Shown here: in pieces, positions 10,587-19,882 of the stretch
Position numbering within the stretch: the stretch's first letter is position 1
How the letters are laid out: the number at the start of each line of letters is the position of its first letter
Origin: Pseudomonadales bacterium
GTDB taxonomy: Bacteria; Pseudomonadota; Gammaproteobacteria; Pseudomonadales; Azotimanducaceae
Direction of reading: 5' to 3'
Length of the DNA stretch: 64,000 nt
NCBI GenBank assembly: GCA_019090615.1
Contig: JAHRVQ010000018.1
Span: 1 to 64,000, forward strand
Notes under the pieces: generated by a model
Told to the model about the DNA's origin: nothing
The model's input: only the letters and a program-made list of their open reading frames with translations
Databases searched by the model: none
Program-made: the position numbers and the translations under genes

Positions 10587-11750
10587 TTATATTTTTGCGG
10601 ATATTCCAACCAGAGCGAGGGTGAACTCAATTAGGCCTGGGTGGGCAATATTCGGCTTATCATGACTAAAATCTGAGTCGGCCTGATAATGTTCGATTGC
10701 CAGACTAAGCCTGCCTGACTCTACTATCGGTAGTTGGTAGCTTACGGTTACGCCGTAGGTAATTGCGCCATAGGCAGAAAGCCGATAATCGCTGGATTGT
10801 GCAACCGAATCAGGCAGAGAAAAATCGTCGATGAGCCTATAAAACCCAGCTTCAGACTGGCTGTAGTATCGAACCGATGGTGTAACTGTCAGATTGTTGC
10901 CAATATTCTGGTGCCAGGCTATTCGTAGTGTATGGGCGTCAATATCATAGTCATCAGTATAGTATCGATAGTCCACATGCAGTGCAGCAGCAGGCCCTGC
11001 TAGATATTTTCGATATTGGCCAGATACAGATATTTGATCCCGTTCTGGTGGTCTAATATCCCGCAGCTTATAGGGGTCAGATAAAAACCCGTGATAACTA
11101 CTGTAGCCGAGGCCGAGTTTAAGCTGCGATTGTTGATTAATTATCTGGGTGATACTGGCAAATATCGAGAGGTTATCCTTGTCGGCCTTTTTAATTCGCC
11201 CATAGAGGTCCGCGTCAGTGGGTTCTAATGTATCTGAAGAATAAGAAATACCATAATCAACGATGGATTGCTGCCGGTTGAATTCATAGGAAGCGGCTAG
11301 TTTTAGTCCCAGCGCGTCATAGTCCTGTTCGTGGGAAGATTCGACAGTTGCACTTAGGTTGCCCCAGGATTGATACCTGGTCAGGTTAACTGCGATTTCT
11401 GTTCGTTGGTCGGAGATTGTTGCACCCGTCATGATGAGTTTAGGTTCACCATTTATATCGCTGGTGGTGCCCCAGGGTGAGGCGCCGCTCATGAGTTCGC
11501 GTGCGGTATCAAGGGAAATACTAAAGTTCTCTGCCACTGGGGTCGTGATTGAAAGTTGGTGAATGTCGATATCATATCGATGCCGGTCGCCGATGACGAT
11601 ATCAGCGGTAGACTGGTTGGCTTCAGAGTAGGCAGAGGTTTGTACTGCAACACTGATGCGACTGGGTTGTGGGCTGGCGAGGCTTATGCCGGGTAATGCC
11701 ATTGCTGCGGTGGTTAATGCCAGCACGGTAGGTGATTGTTTGACTTTCAT
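10587..11750 (-). CDS. DUF3570 outer-membrane beta-barrel protein
   Basis: A 387-residue exported protein: signal peptide about residues 1-26 (cut after SLAS), then alternating amphipathic beta strands typical of an outer-membrane barrel. The N-terminal signature (RYDIDIHQLSITTPV, then ELMSGASPWG) matches what I know of DUF3570. Two stretches, SGAS (88-91) and TGAT (108-111), resemble the S/T-G-A-T/S sequence that ApbE enzymes modify with FMN; this is only a resemblance. It lies 43 bases after the DUF4266 lipoprotein gene and 72 before the apbE-like gene, a neighbourhood typical of this family. Molecular function is unknown. Confidence 0.8.
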   Translation of the reverse strand: MKVKQSPTVLALTTAAMALPGISLASPQPSRISVAVQTSAYSEANQSTADIVIGDRHRYDIDIHQLSITTPVAENFSISLDTARELMSGASPWGTTSDINGEPKLIMTGATISDQRTEIAVNLTRYQSWGNLSATVESSHEQDYDALGLKLAASYEFNRQQSIVDYGISYSSDTLEPTDADLYGRIKKADKDNLSIFASITQIINQQSQLKLGLGYSSYHGFLSDPYKLRDIRPPERDQISVSGQYRKYLAGPAAALHVDYRYYTDDYDIDAHTLRIAWHQNIGNNLTVTPSVRYYSQSEAGFYRLIDDFSLPDSVAQSSDYRLSAYGAITYGVTVSYQLPIVESGRLSLAIEHYQADSDFSHDKPNIAHPGLIEFTLALVGISAKI

Positions 11751-11793
11751 AGACTGGTTTCGATAATGGTCAAAATTGACATGATTAAGAGGC

Positions 11794-12009
11794 TTAATTG
11801 CAGCCGCAACCAGCGCCCGCTGTTTGATTGCCGCCGGAGGCAGCTTCTTTGGAGAAATAGACTTGTTGGGTCAGTTTTTGTTGCATTGGGTTCGGACTAA
11901 AAGACATTTCGGTTTTGGCCAAAGTGGCTCTTTGCCAGGGTTCAACATGCTGGCAACTGAACAGAAAAGTTGTCCCGAGGCATAACAATGTTGTCGATAA
12001 CCTATTCAT
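11794..12009 (-). CDS. DUF4266 small lipoprotein with C-terminal CGCN
   Basis: 71 residues. A lipobox LFSC puts the lipidated Cys at about residue 19, leaving a mature peptide of about 53 residues. It contains the family signature V-x-PWxR-x-x-LA and ends in GAGCGCN, so a Cys-Gly-Cys pair lies at the extreme C-terminus. The start overlaps the stop of the thioredoxin gene by ATGA (12006-12009), implying translational coupling. The terminal cysteines could bind a metal or be a redox partner of the neighbouring TlpA protein (inference). Function of the family is unknown to me. Confidence 0.8.
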   Translation of the reverse strand: MNRLSTTLLCLGTTFLFSCQHVEPWQRATLAKTEMSFSPNPMQQKLTQQVYFSKEAASGGNQTAGAGCGCN

Positions 12010-12572
12010 AGTTTTTCTCGGTTGTAGTTGTTCTCGGTTGTGGTTAGGGACTGAATATCGGTTGTTAGAAGCCTACTTACCTGTTGCTTAATTTCATTTA
12101 GATGACTTTTTTTGAAACCAGTGCTTTTAAAGCGCAGTATTCCCTGTTGGTCGAACAGAAAAGTAGCTGGCATTCCTTGTAATTGAAAAGCTGCCGCGGC
12201 TTTGCCTGTTGGGTCAGATAGCACCGTATAGCTCACTGGGAAGCGTTGTAAAAATGCGCGGCCCTTGGCTGGGTTTTCATCAACGTTAATGGCCAATATA
12301 GTTATTTGCTGGTGATCGATGGTTTGATAATAGGCGTTAAGCAGGGGTAGGGATAAACGGCAGGGGCCGCACCAGGACGCCCAGAAGTCCAGCAAGATGA
12401 TTTTACCTTGCCAGTGTTCTAGTTGCGTCATGGTGCGGTTTTCGTCCTGACGGAGCGGGCCAAGCAGCAGGTTAGGCATTGACTCGCCAGGTTCAAGGGC
12501 ATAGCAATGATTGCTTAGAGAATAGTTGCCGAAGCAAAGTACCATTGATAACAAGGCAGTAAAGCGTTTCAT
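12006..12572 (-). CDS. TlpA-like periplasmic thioredoxin
   Basis: 188 residues with an N-terminal signal sequence (about residues 1-25) and a thioredoxin fold carrying the active site WCGPC (Cys68, Cys71) and the later cis-proline loop GMPATFLFD. The family reduces disulfides in the envelope, often for haem-protein or metal-site maturation. Its 3' end includes a 16-bp tandem repeat (12015-12046) that encodes part of the C-terminal tail. It overlaps the DUF4266 gene by 4 bases and follows the DUF1501 gene by 43 bases, so it probably belongs to one operon with them. Confidence 0.88.
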   Translation of the reverse strand: MKRFTALLSMVLCFGNYSLSNHCYALEPGESMPNLLLGPLRQDENRTMTQLEHWQGKIILLDFWASWCGPCRLSLPLLNAYYQTIDHQQITILAINVDENPAKGRAFLQRFPVSYTVLSDPTGKAAAAFQLQGMPATFLFDQQGILRFKSTGFKKSHLNEIKQQVSRLLTTDIQSLTTTENNYNREKL

Positions 12573-12615
12573 GTCGCGTCGGTATTTAAGGTCTGGTTAA
12601 TATAGCAAAGACGAG

Positions 12616-13911
12616 TTATGTGAAAAAAGCAAAGTCTTCAGCCTGTGAAAAAGGGAATTGCTGGACGATGGGATGATCCTCAATACCCAAATACTGCCGT
12701 AATGCTTTATGGATATGTTTGGGATAAATGTTGCTACCGTTTGAGTCAGGCTGAAGGGTTGTGGGGTTGATTTTAATGGCGTTATGGCCGTCGTCCGTTT
12801 GGCCTACCATGCGGTTACTCCAGTGGGTGTTTTTTTCCATCACCACAACGCTGCCAATGGGCCAATGGTCTTTACCGTTGTCGTCATTGTAATGTGGCGT
12901 GCGACCAAAATCTGAAGCGATAACCACCACCAGGCGATCCGCCAGATTAAGGCTTTCGGCATAATCCCAAAGGTAGTCTACGGCATTGGTTAAATAGGCA
13001 AGTATAGCTGCCTGCTCAAAATCATGATCGTCATGGGTATCAAAACCGCCATGGAATAGATCAGCGCTGATGGCAACACCAGTTTGAAACGCTAAGAGTG
13101 CGATCTGAATTTGTCGGCGAATACTACTATAGCCATTGTTGCCGACTTCTTCAGCTGGTTGTAGGTCGGAACTATTGCGGGGCAATACTTCAGCGAAGGC
13201 ACGAAGGCCCTCAATACCCTGGCTGGCAGATTGGAAAAACTGCCGATTACGTTTGTTGCGTGGCAGGATATTAGCTGCGGTAACCATATCGGACAGGCGG
13301 CTGGCCTGTGCAGCGCGAACTCTGGCCCAGTCAGCATCGTTTATAAACCGTTCCTGGTTTGAGTATTCGGGTTGATTGGGGTAGGTAATGTTGAGAAACA
13401 GGCTTGGATTATCCAGTCGGGTATAACGCGCAATGCCAGCGGTTTCAGAAAAACCCCCGAAATTCAGATAGGACATAGGCAAATCTGGCGCATAGACTGC
13501 GGATAAAAGTGCGCTTAGGCTTGGGTATCCTTCAGAAATTCGACCGCTCCAGTTGTGTACAACGCCAGCTGAGTGAGAATTGGTCTGTAGATCCACGCCG
13601 TTGATGACCAACATCCGATCGAAATACTTTTGATAGAAAGGGAAATTTGCGCCAAAGGGGGCATAACTTAGATTGCCAGCTGTTTGAATATTGTTCAGTC
13701 GGGACCAGTGATTTATTTCTCGCTCGCCAGTGACATTTGCTTTGGGGTCGCAGAAACTTGTAGGGTCCCAGCCACCCTGGGCCTGTACCAGCAGGTATAA
13801 TTTTCCGTCATGATTAGCCGCAGCAGCAGACAGAGGTAGGTGAAACCCATTGCCACAACCTAATGCGGCGAGGCTAATATTTTTAAGGAAATTTCTTCGA
13901 CTAATCATCAT
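12616..13911 (-). CDS. DUF1501 Tat-exported protein
   Basis: 431 residues. The N-terminus carries a twin-arginine motif (SRRNFLK) followed by a hydrophobic segment, so export in folded form by Tat is expected. The body has DUF1501 features: QGGWDPTSFCDP, GVDLQTNSHSAG, GGFDTHDDHD and VVIASDFGRTP, which relate it to the alkaline phosphatase/sulfatase-like fold with metal-binding Asp and His. In many bacteria DUF1501 genes accompany genes for large cytochrome-like proteins, as here (upstream gene 79 bases away). The substrate is unknown. Start is either of two adjacent ATGs (13911 or 13908); no clear Shine-Dalgarno. Confidence 0.85.
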   Translation of the reverse strand: MMISRRNFLKNISLAALGCGNGFHLPLSAAAANHDGKLYLLVQAQGGWDPTSFCDPKANVTGEREINHWSRLNNIQTAGNLSYAPFGANFPFYQKYFDRMLVINGVDLQTNSHSAGVVHNWSGRISEGYPSLSALLSAVYAPDLPMSYLNFGGFSETAGIARYTRLDNPSLFLNITYPNQPEYSNQERFINDADWARVRAAQASRLSDMVTAANILPRNKRNRQFFQSASQGIEGLRAFAEVLPRNSSDLQPAEEVGNNGYSSIRRQIQIALLAFQTGVAISADLFHGGFDTHDDHDFEQAAILAYLTNAVDYLWDYAESLNLADRLVVVIASDFGRTPHYNDDNGKDHWPIGSVVVMEKNTHWSNRMVGQTDDGHNAIKINPTTLQPDSNGSNIYPKHIHKALRQYLGIEDHPIVQQFPFSQAEDFAFFT

Positions 13912-13990
13912 TTTTTGTCGCTGTTAGTTAGCCCGTGCAGCTGCCTGAATTGAGACGCTGCATGGTTTTCCCTATGGTATTAATAAGGCC

Positions 13991-16900
13991 TTATATGTAC
14001 AGGTAGCGATAGTCGGTCATAAAATAAACCATCATAACTACCCAGGTCTTTAACATATGCCTGGCATCGCTATTGTCCTGGGTGCGCATAAATGCCTGGA
14101 TTGCATCGTTGTCGAACTCGGCATAGCCATGTTCGTTAATTAAATGCGGTGTCGCGAGAAATGCATCATAAAAGTGATAGTCCTGCCAGGTGTTGCAAGG
14201 GTGGTTACCAGGAAAGTTATTCGATAGGTCGGCATTTTGTTTTGCCTGCCAGGTGTCGACCAATAGCTGAAAGCTGCGATCCAGTTCCTCGCTATCAAGT
14301 TGCAGCTGTTCGCCTAGTAGTTTGTTATGTAAGCTAATGAGTTGTCGTTTGATTGCCAGGGAACCATTGGACAGGCCATCTGAGGGAGTGCCTGTTTCTA
14401 GTTCTACTCGCATTTGTACCGATTCGTCTCCCTCCTGGGTGCCCCAGGCGATAACTTCTACGGTAATGGTATCAGGGCGCTCGACAGCAAACGGAATCGA
14501 GATTGAGCAATTGGACCAGATATTAAAGTGATCAGTGCCTGCTCCGCCACATTGGGACTCAGCGCCTGCAATCAAATTAATATCTTTGAGTTCAAAAAGG
14601 CCCAACTGGTTATTAAGGCTGTCTCTAATAATCAGGGTCTCAACCAGTAGATTACGGTCTGCCTGAGTCTCTGCATCAAAAAAATCATTTAAAAAACTGA
14701 TCCGCACGCGTTTGTTGCCGGGCTGCAGGTTGGTGTTTATTTCATAGCGTTTACGTTGTTCGCGATTAGCGCCGAGCACCTCAAAATTCTGGCTAGTTTC
14801 CGATGCAGGGCTGAGATTGCGATCGATGCCCTGAAACAGCAGTCGATCATCGTCGGTCAGCAAGAATTCATGCAGAATAATGGGGCAGGCTGTTTCCAGT
14901 GCATGGCTTTGGGCCACAGCTGACATCAGGGTGGTCATATCTTCGGCGCGATTGGTTATGCCGGCGGAATTAATCCCGCCGTAATATAGTTTATATCGGT
15001 CCTGTAGGTGGCTGAAGGTTGTCTGTAGTTGTGGGTCAAAATAATTGCCCCAGGTAATGCCCGTTAATGCGGTGGTTTTTCTAGCCAGCTGTTCAGGGGT
15101 TAGTAGGCGTCCAATGCCTACATCCTGTAGGCTAATGGCCAGTGATGCGGTTGGAGCCTGAGTATGACTTTCGGCTCGGAACCAGTTGCTCATTAGCATT
15201 TCTACAAATAAATCTTTTAAATTAAATGGACCATTTTCTGGTGTGCCGTCAATAAAACCAATCGCTAGGGTTTGGATTAATTTTTGCTGGTTTTCATAGG
15301 CCAGTAACTGCTCGGAAAAACCTGCGTCAGAGGATTCTTCGGGTGAAAGAATTACTCGGGTGCCCATGATTGCCGGCCACCAAAATTCCACAGTAGCTGT
15401 TGCGAACCCTGGGTCTGCAATGATCTGGCCGGCTAACCATTGCAGGCTGTTAGCGGCATCTGGCGCAAGGTCTTCGCCAAGTCCAGGTGCTTTCATATCG
15501 CGATACCAGACATCGCCTTGCTGGTAAATTCGCTGATTATTTTCGGCGGGGAACTTATAGACGTTGGGTAATGAATCCAGACCTAAGTATTGTTCTCGGT
15601 ACAGGCCGGTATCGCCATAGTTCTGGAATGCGCCGGCAACAGGGTCCATAACGCGATGACAGACTGTGCAATTATCATTGTTAAGCGTGGGGTTGTTAGT
15701 ATCTGCCAGCGCTAATGGGTCGGTGGTGCGGGTGGCAGATTTTTCGATATCGAGGCCGAGAAAATGTTGGAAGGTCCAGCGGGCACGGGCGCGATTTCGA
15801 TTCGTCGCTGTTGAGGGATAACGCCTTAAAAAGGCCGGTGTATTTAATATGCCGGCATGGGGGTATTGAGTAATCAGGTTTCCTGGGTCCAGTATATAAG
15901 GCCCTGCATCGCGTTCGAAATCTACCAGTTTAGAATCATCATCCCGATAGTAGGCCTGTATTTTGGCCGGCTGAAACTCACTTACATCGGTAATATCATT
16001 AAAGTTTGCGGTCCCGCCAATCGTACTATTGGTCCAGGGGTTGGCCATCATATAGTCAGCCGTGAGTACCTCGGTATAGGGTAATTCATTGTTTACCACA
16101 TACGCGATGAGTTCCAGTGGCGCTCTGGCCAGGCCATAACTATGACGGGTTTGCCATCGGTGAAGGGGCTGAAAATCATCCGTCATTTCCGCCTCTAGCC
16201 GCAAGTCATGAACCTGGTTGGTGTAGTTAACAAACTTCGCGTCAAAGGTGTCAAAGATATTTTCTGTGAGAAACTTATCTGTGAGAAGTTGATCATTCGC
16301 TGCGGCAATCAGAAAAGCATGGAACCCTTCGCCCTGCATTAAGCCGCGCAAAGCTTTTCGTAACAGTTCATCGGGTTGTTGTTGCTCTGCATTGGCAGCT
16401 TTTGCAGCGGCGAGCGCCCGGGCGGGACTAAATCCCGATAGTATAATTGCCGCGCGCTGTAAAGTGGCATCATTTTCTTCCAGTATAATATTGTCAAATA
16501 ATGCGGCGGAACTGACCGGTGTTTCTATTTCTGTGGTGCTAACCAGGTCGAGAAACTCAGTGAGTTGTACGAAGCCAGCTGATCCTGAGGCCAGTTGGGT
16601 GCCGCCGCCATGGGCAACGCCGCGGACCTTATCAAGAATGCGAGTGGCACCAAAGGCCGCAACGTAGGTTTCGAATACGCCGAGATTGATTGCGGCATGT
16701 TCGCTATCTGTAGCGGCGCTAGTAAATACCAGGTTAGTATTGCCTGAAACGCCGCCAGTGCGATGACAGACTATGCAGGTGGTTTGCACAATGTCATTTG
16801 AAATATTGGCCGCAAAATAATCGGCTGCTGAAGGTGTAGAGCTCGGCCCGCCGCCCCGAATAGCAACGCTCGTAGAACCTCTAATAATGCCGTTTTCGCT

Positions 16901-17653
16901 GAATGTAACGGCAATACGGTTATTAGCAGGATCGAAATTCACGGCATTTTCACTACTTAGGAATATGCTAAAAGTTGGCGTGCTGCCGGCTTGAATTTGT
17001 ACGTTTATGGTGGGCAAAAGGTCGCTAATACAAACTGCGGTTATGGGGTCTGTTTGGCAGACGAGGGCATTGCTAACTGGGCTGCCGGTTGCCTCGGTAG
17101 TGACGCTGATAGCAGCGCCGCTACCGAGGTTAATAGTCGCCACGGCAAAAAAGCCAAAAGCATTATCCAGCGGTAGATCAACGATGCCGTTATTTAATTC
17201 GGTTGCCGCGAGGGCGATAACATCGGCCACGGGGTCAACATTTACGGAAAAAATCAGCGTATTGAGGCCAGAGGTAACAGGTGCTGGCCCGTCGTTATCA
17301 CAAATGAAGCTGAAATTGACATCCGTTGAGCTGATCGCTGAGTTGGCGCTGAGGCCAACAATAAAACTTTGTGCCTGGCCAGCTTCGATGTCGACTGGGA
17401 CATTTCGGTCACCCAAACTGGCATTAGTGAGTGGATCAGTGCGTTGATAAAAAATATCGGCATCGATAGCTGTGGCGAGTTCAATGCGGCAGTTGCTTGC
17501 AAGGCTGCTGGCACCATTGATAACCGTGGCAAAAATCGCGGCTATGTCACCGGTTTGTACCGATCGACTAGCGGGTAGGGTAGAGGCAACTATAATCGCA
17601 GATACAGTGGATGCATGACTCAATATATACAGTAGAAAAATCAGGTGCTTCAT
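13991..17653 (-). CDS. Exported 1220-aa protein with two CxxCH haem motifs (DUF1592/DUF1588-like)
   Basis: A signal peptide (about residues 1-19, ending TVSA) leads into beta-rich domains to about residue 280. Two c-type haem motifs follow, CIVCH (293-297) and CTVCH (662-666), the latter in the context CTVCHRVMDP that I associate with DUF1588-type cytochrome domains; the middle resembles DUF1592. The C-terminal third includes a jelly-roll-like insertion. Proteins of this type pair with DUF1501 or DUF1552 proteins, mainly in Planctomycetes and Myxobacteria, and are of unknown function. It is the first gene of a six-gene minus-strand run. The 5' leader contains three copies of a 10-bp repeat immediately before the ATG. 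Confidence 0.78.
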   Translation of the reverse strand: MKHLIFLLYILSHASTVSAIIVASTLPASRSVQTGDIAAIFATVINGASSLASNCRIELATAIDADIFYQRTDPLTNASLGDRNVPVDIEAGQAQSFIVGLSANSAISSTDVNFSFICDNDGPAPVTSGLNTLIFSVNVDPVADVIALAATELNNGIVDLPLDNAFGFFAVATINLGSGAAISVTTEATGSPVSNALVCQTDPITAVCISDLLPTINVQIQAGSTPTFSIFLSSENAVNFDPANNRIAVTFSENGIIRGSTSVAIRGGGPSSTPSAADYFAANISNDIVQTTCIVCHRTGGVSGNTNLVFTSAATDSEHAAINLGVFETYVAAFGATRILDKVRGVAHGGGTQLASGSAGFVQLTEFLDLVSTTEIETPVSSAALFDNIILEENDATLQRAAIILSGFSPARALAAAKAANAEQQQPDELLRKALRGLMQGEGFHAFLIAAANDQLLTDKFLTENIFDTFDAKFVNYTNQVHDLRLEAEMTDDFQPLHRWQTRHSYGLARAPLELIAYVVNNELPYTEVLTADYMMANPWTNSTIGGTANFNDITDVSEFQPAKIQAYYRDDDSKLVDFERDAGPYILDPGNLITQYPHAGILNTPAFLRRYPSTATNRNRARARWTFQHFLGLDIEKSATRTTDPLALADTNNPTLNNDNCTVCHRVMDPVAGAFQNYGDTGLYREQYLGLDSLPNVYKFPAENNQRIYQQGDVWYRDMKAPGLGEDLAPDAANSLQWLAGQIIADPGFATATVEFWWPAIMGTRVILSPEESSDAGFSEQLLAYENQQKLIQTLAIGFIDGTPENGPFNLKDLFVEMLMSNWFRAESHTQAPTASLAISLQDVGIGRLLTPEQLARKTTALTGITWGNYFDPQLQTTFSHLQDRYKLYYGGINSAGITNRAEDMTTLMSAVAQSHALETACPIILHEFLLTDDDRLLFQGIDRNLSPASETSQNFEVLGANREQRKRYEINTNLQPGNKRVRISFLNDFFDAETQADRNLLVETLIIRDSLNNQLGLFELKDINLIAGAESQCGGAGTDHFNIWSNCSISIPFAVERPDTITVEVIAWGTQEGDESVQMRVELETGTPSDGLSNGSLAIKRQLISLHNKLLGEQLQLDSEELDRSFQLLVDTWQAKQNADLSNNFPGNHPCNTWQDYHFYDAFLATPHLINEHGYAEFDNDAIQAFMRTQDNSDARHMLKTWVVMMVYFMTDYRYLYI

Positions 17654-17655
17654 AG

Positions 17656-17689
17656 TTATCTTGCGTTATCTTGCGTTATCTTGCGTTAT
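17656..17689. repeat. 10-bp tandem repeat at a translation start
   Basis: TTATCTTGCG occurs three times in a row plus a partial fourth copy. On the coding (minus) strand it lies directly before the ATG of the 1220-residue cytochrome-like protein, where the ribosome binding site should be, and no good Shine-Dalgarno is visible. Copy-number change here would alter the leader. Confidence 0.9.
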
Positions 17690-18096
17690 ATCTGAATATT
17701 GTTGGCTAGGTCCTTTAGTGTGTTTCCTTTTTACCAATGGGTAACAATTTCTAATAAATCCTTTTAATAAAGTAGCTGTACTAAGACTATTCATACGACT
17801 TAATCGGTAGATGTACGTCTTCAGCCTGGCTGGGTAATATATGTAAGACTGTATAAATCCTAGCAGAGACGATCTTTGCCATGGGGCGGGTCATGACCAG
17901 ACGGCAAATATCCAGATGAACTCGGGGATAAGCTGTGGATGCTCTGTGAGTAGGCTGCTGTAGCAGTAAAATATCATGCTAATTGCAATTGGTAATAAGG
18001 GTTCTTGCCGATGGTCATATCAAAATATTTGCTTTTAAAGTGTGTAACGACTAGCAATTGCTGTGCCTGATGGCTAACTGGCGGGGGCTCTATGAG
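17690..18096. other. Intergenic region upstream of the six-gene redox cluster
   Basis: About 400 bases between the end of the sensor kinase gene and the leader of the cytochrome-like gene, both on the minus strand. It should contain the promoter for the minus-strand cluster. A small inverted repeat TTACC-AATG-GGTAA lies at 17731-17744. No convincing gene or strong terminator was seen. Confidence 0.5.
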
Positions 18097-19863
18097 TTAT
18101 TTTTGGTCGTTTTCTGTACGGACGGGTAGGTGAACGGTAAAACAGGTGCCTTTGTCTATTTGGCTCTGCACCGAAATATGACCATTATGTTTTTTGATGA
18201 TTTCATAAGAGATTGATAATCCGAGTCCTGTGCCCTTGCCTACGGGTTTGGTGGTAAAAAAAGGATCAAATAATTTATTCAGTAAAGCGTCAGCGATACC
18301 CGTGCCGGTGTCAGTAATTGACAGGATAATAATCTGCTCAATCAGCTGGGTTTTGATGCTAATAACACCTTCGTCAGTAATTGCCTGGCTGGCATTTATT
18401 AACAGGTTTAATACGACCTGATTGATCTCATTTGGAAAACAAAGGGTATCGGGTAAATCTGCATAGCTCTCATCGAGCTTACAATGATATTTTATTTCGT
18501 TCCAGACTAGCTTAACAGTGGACTGAATGCAGGTGTTGATATTGGCCATGACCATTATCGCTGAGCCTGACTGTGAGAAGGTCTGCAGGTTAACGACAAT
18601 TTCTTTGACTCGTTGGGCGCCGATATTAGCGTCGTCAATAGCGGCCTTGAAGTCATTGTTGATAGCGGGGATTTCTTCAGTCTTTGATAATATTTCGATT
18701 TTTTGCTGTAACTTAACAACCAAGGTTGAATCATCTTCGGTGAGCGCGGAAATGAGTTGGTTATGTAGTGATTGCAACTTGCTTAAAATCTCATGGTATT
18801 CATTAAGTACTTCAAGATTGCTAATGATATAGGACATAGGGTTGTTGATTTCATGCGCCACGCCCGCAGAAATCAGGCCGAGGGAGGCCATTTTTTCTGA
18901 TTGAGCCAACTGTTGCTGCTTTAGTTTCAGTGCTTCATGGACTTGTTCCATTCGATCGTTGCTTGCCTGCAGTTTTTGGGTTCTATCGGCAACTTTAGTC
19001 TCCAGGTTATCCGTATAATCCTTGATGACTCGGTGGTTATATTCGAGCTGAGAAACCATTTCACGAAAGGCGCTGATTAGAATACCAACCTCATCTTTGC
19101 TGGTCCTGGCATCGAGGATAATGTCAAAATCGCCTCGGCCAATCTTTTTAGCCGCAGCGGCCAGCCGTCGCAGAGGTCGGGTAAAACCCGAGCTAAAAGT
19201 AAATACTACTAGCATTGCAAATGTTGTCGCTGCTGCAGGGGGGATGGTGATTTGCCAGAGTAGGCGTTGTCTGGCTTGTGCGACTTCTTCATCAGCTCGG
19301 TAGTCAATTTCGAGCACCGCTTCTACCTCGCCCTCGGCGTTGAAAATGGGTGCAAAACCAGAGACCCAGGCGCCCTCTGAGTCTGAATATAGACTGCTAT
19401 GTATGGAAAGGCCTGTGCTGAATACAGACAGTACGTCTGGGTGCATTGACATACTGTTGCCAACATAAGTCTGCTGATTGCTCATTGCGATAAAAACCAT
19501 TGATTCTGGAAGCCAATCGAATTTTGCGATGGTATAGACGTCAGTGCTGATTCGGTTCTCTTTTTTGATAAGCCGCAGTGCCTGCTGAACTTCCTGAAAT
19601 GCATGGGATTGATTTATTTGTGGCTCGTTATCGAGATAGGCCTCAAGCACCATCTGGTGTTCTTGAAGCGGTATCAGGTGTACCCCGGCACGAGCCATTC
19701 TTTCAAGTTCTTCTCCCAGGGTTTTGTTAATGCTGTTGATTTGCAGGGTATAAATATAAAAACTACTACTGAAGACGGTGGCTGTAATAAGCAGCAGAAT
19801 AAATCCTGTCAGTTTTATTGTGATGGATAAATTTGACAAGGTAAGTCTTGAAGGCGCTAGCAT
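18097..19863 (-). CDS. Sensor histidine kinase with periplasmic Cache-like sensor
   Basis: 588 residues. Domains in order: membrane segment (about 12-35), periplasmic Cache-like sensor (to about 205), second membrane segment, HAMP, a coiled coil, a HisKA-type dimerisation helix with phosphoacceptor His337 (GVAHEINNPMSY), and an ATPase domain with DTGTGIAD, the F box DPFFTTKP and GTGLGLS. It has no receiver domain. It starts 19 bases after the hybrid kinase gene, so the two are probably co-transcribed and may work in one pathway. No response regulator with a DNA-binding output is present nearby. Confidence 0.92.
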   Translation of the reverse strand: MLAPSRLTLSNLSITIKLTGFILLLITATVFSSSFYIYTLQINSINKTLGEELERMARAGVHLIPLQEHQMVLEAYLDNEPQINQSHAFQEVQQALRLIKKENRISTDVYTIAKFDWLPESMVFIAMSNQQTYVGNSMSMHPDVLSVFSTGLSIHSSLYSDSEGAWVSGFAPIFNAEGEVEAVLEIDYRADEEVAQARQRLLWQITIPPAAATTFAMLVVFTFSSGFTRPLRRLAAAAKKIGRGDFDIILDARTSKDEVGILISAFREMVSQLEYNHRVIKDYTDNLETKVADRTQKLQASNDRMEQVHEALKLKQQQLAQSEKMASLGLISAGVAHEINNPMSYIISNLEVLNEYHEILSKLQSLHNQLISALTEDDSTLVVKLQQKIEILSKTEEIPAINNDFKAAIDDANIGAQRVKEIVVNLQTFSQSGSAIMVMANINTCIQSTVKLVWNEIKYHCKLDESYADLPDTLCFPNEINQVVLNLLINASQAITDEGVISIKTQLIEQIIILSITDTGTGIADALLNKLFDPFFTTKPVGKGTGLGLSISYEIIKKHNGHISVQSQIDKGTCFTVHLPVRTENDQK

Positions 19864-19882
19864 TTTTTATTCAGCGGTGGCG

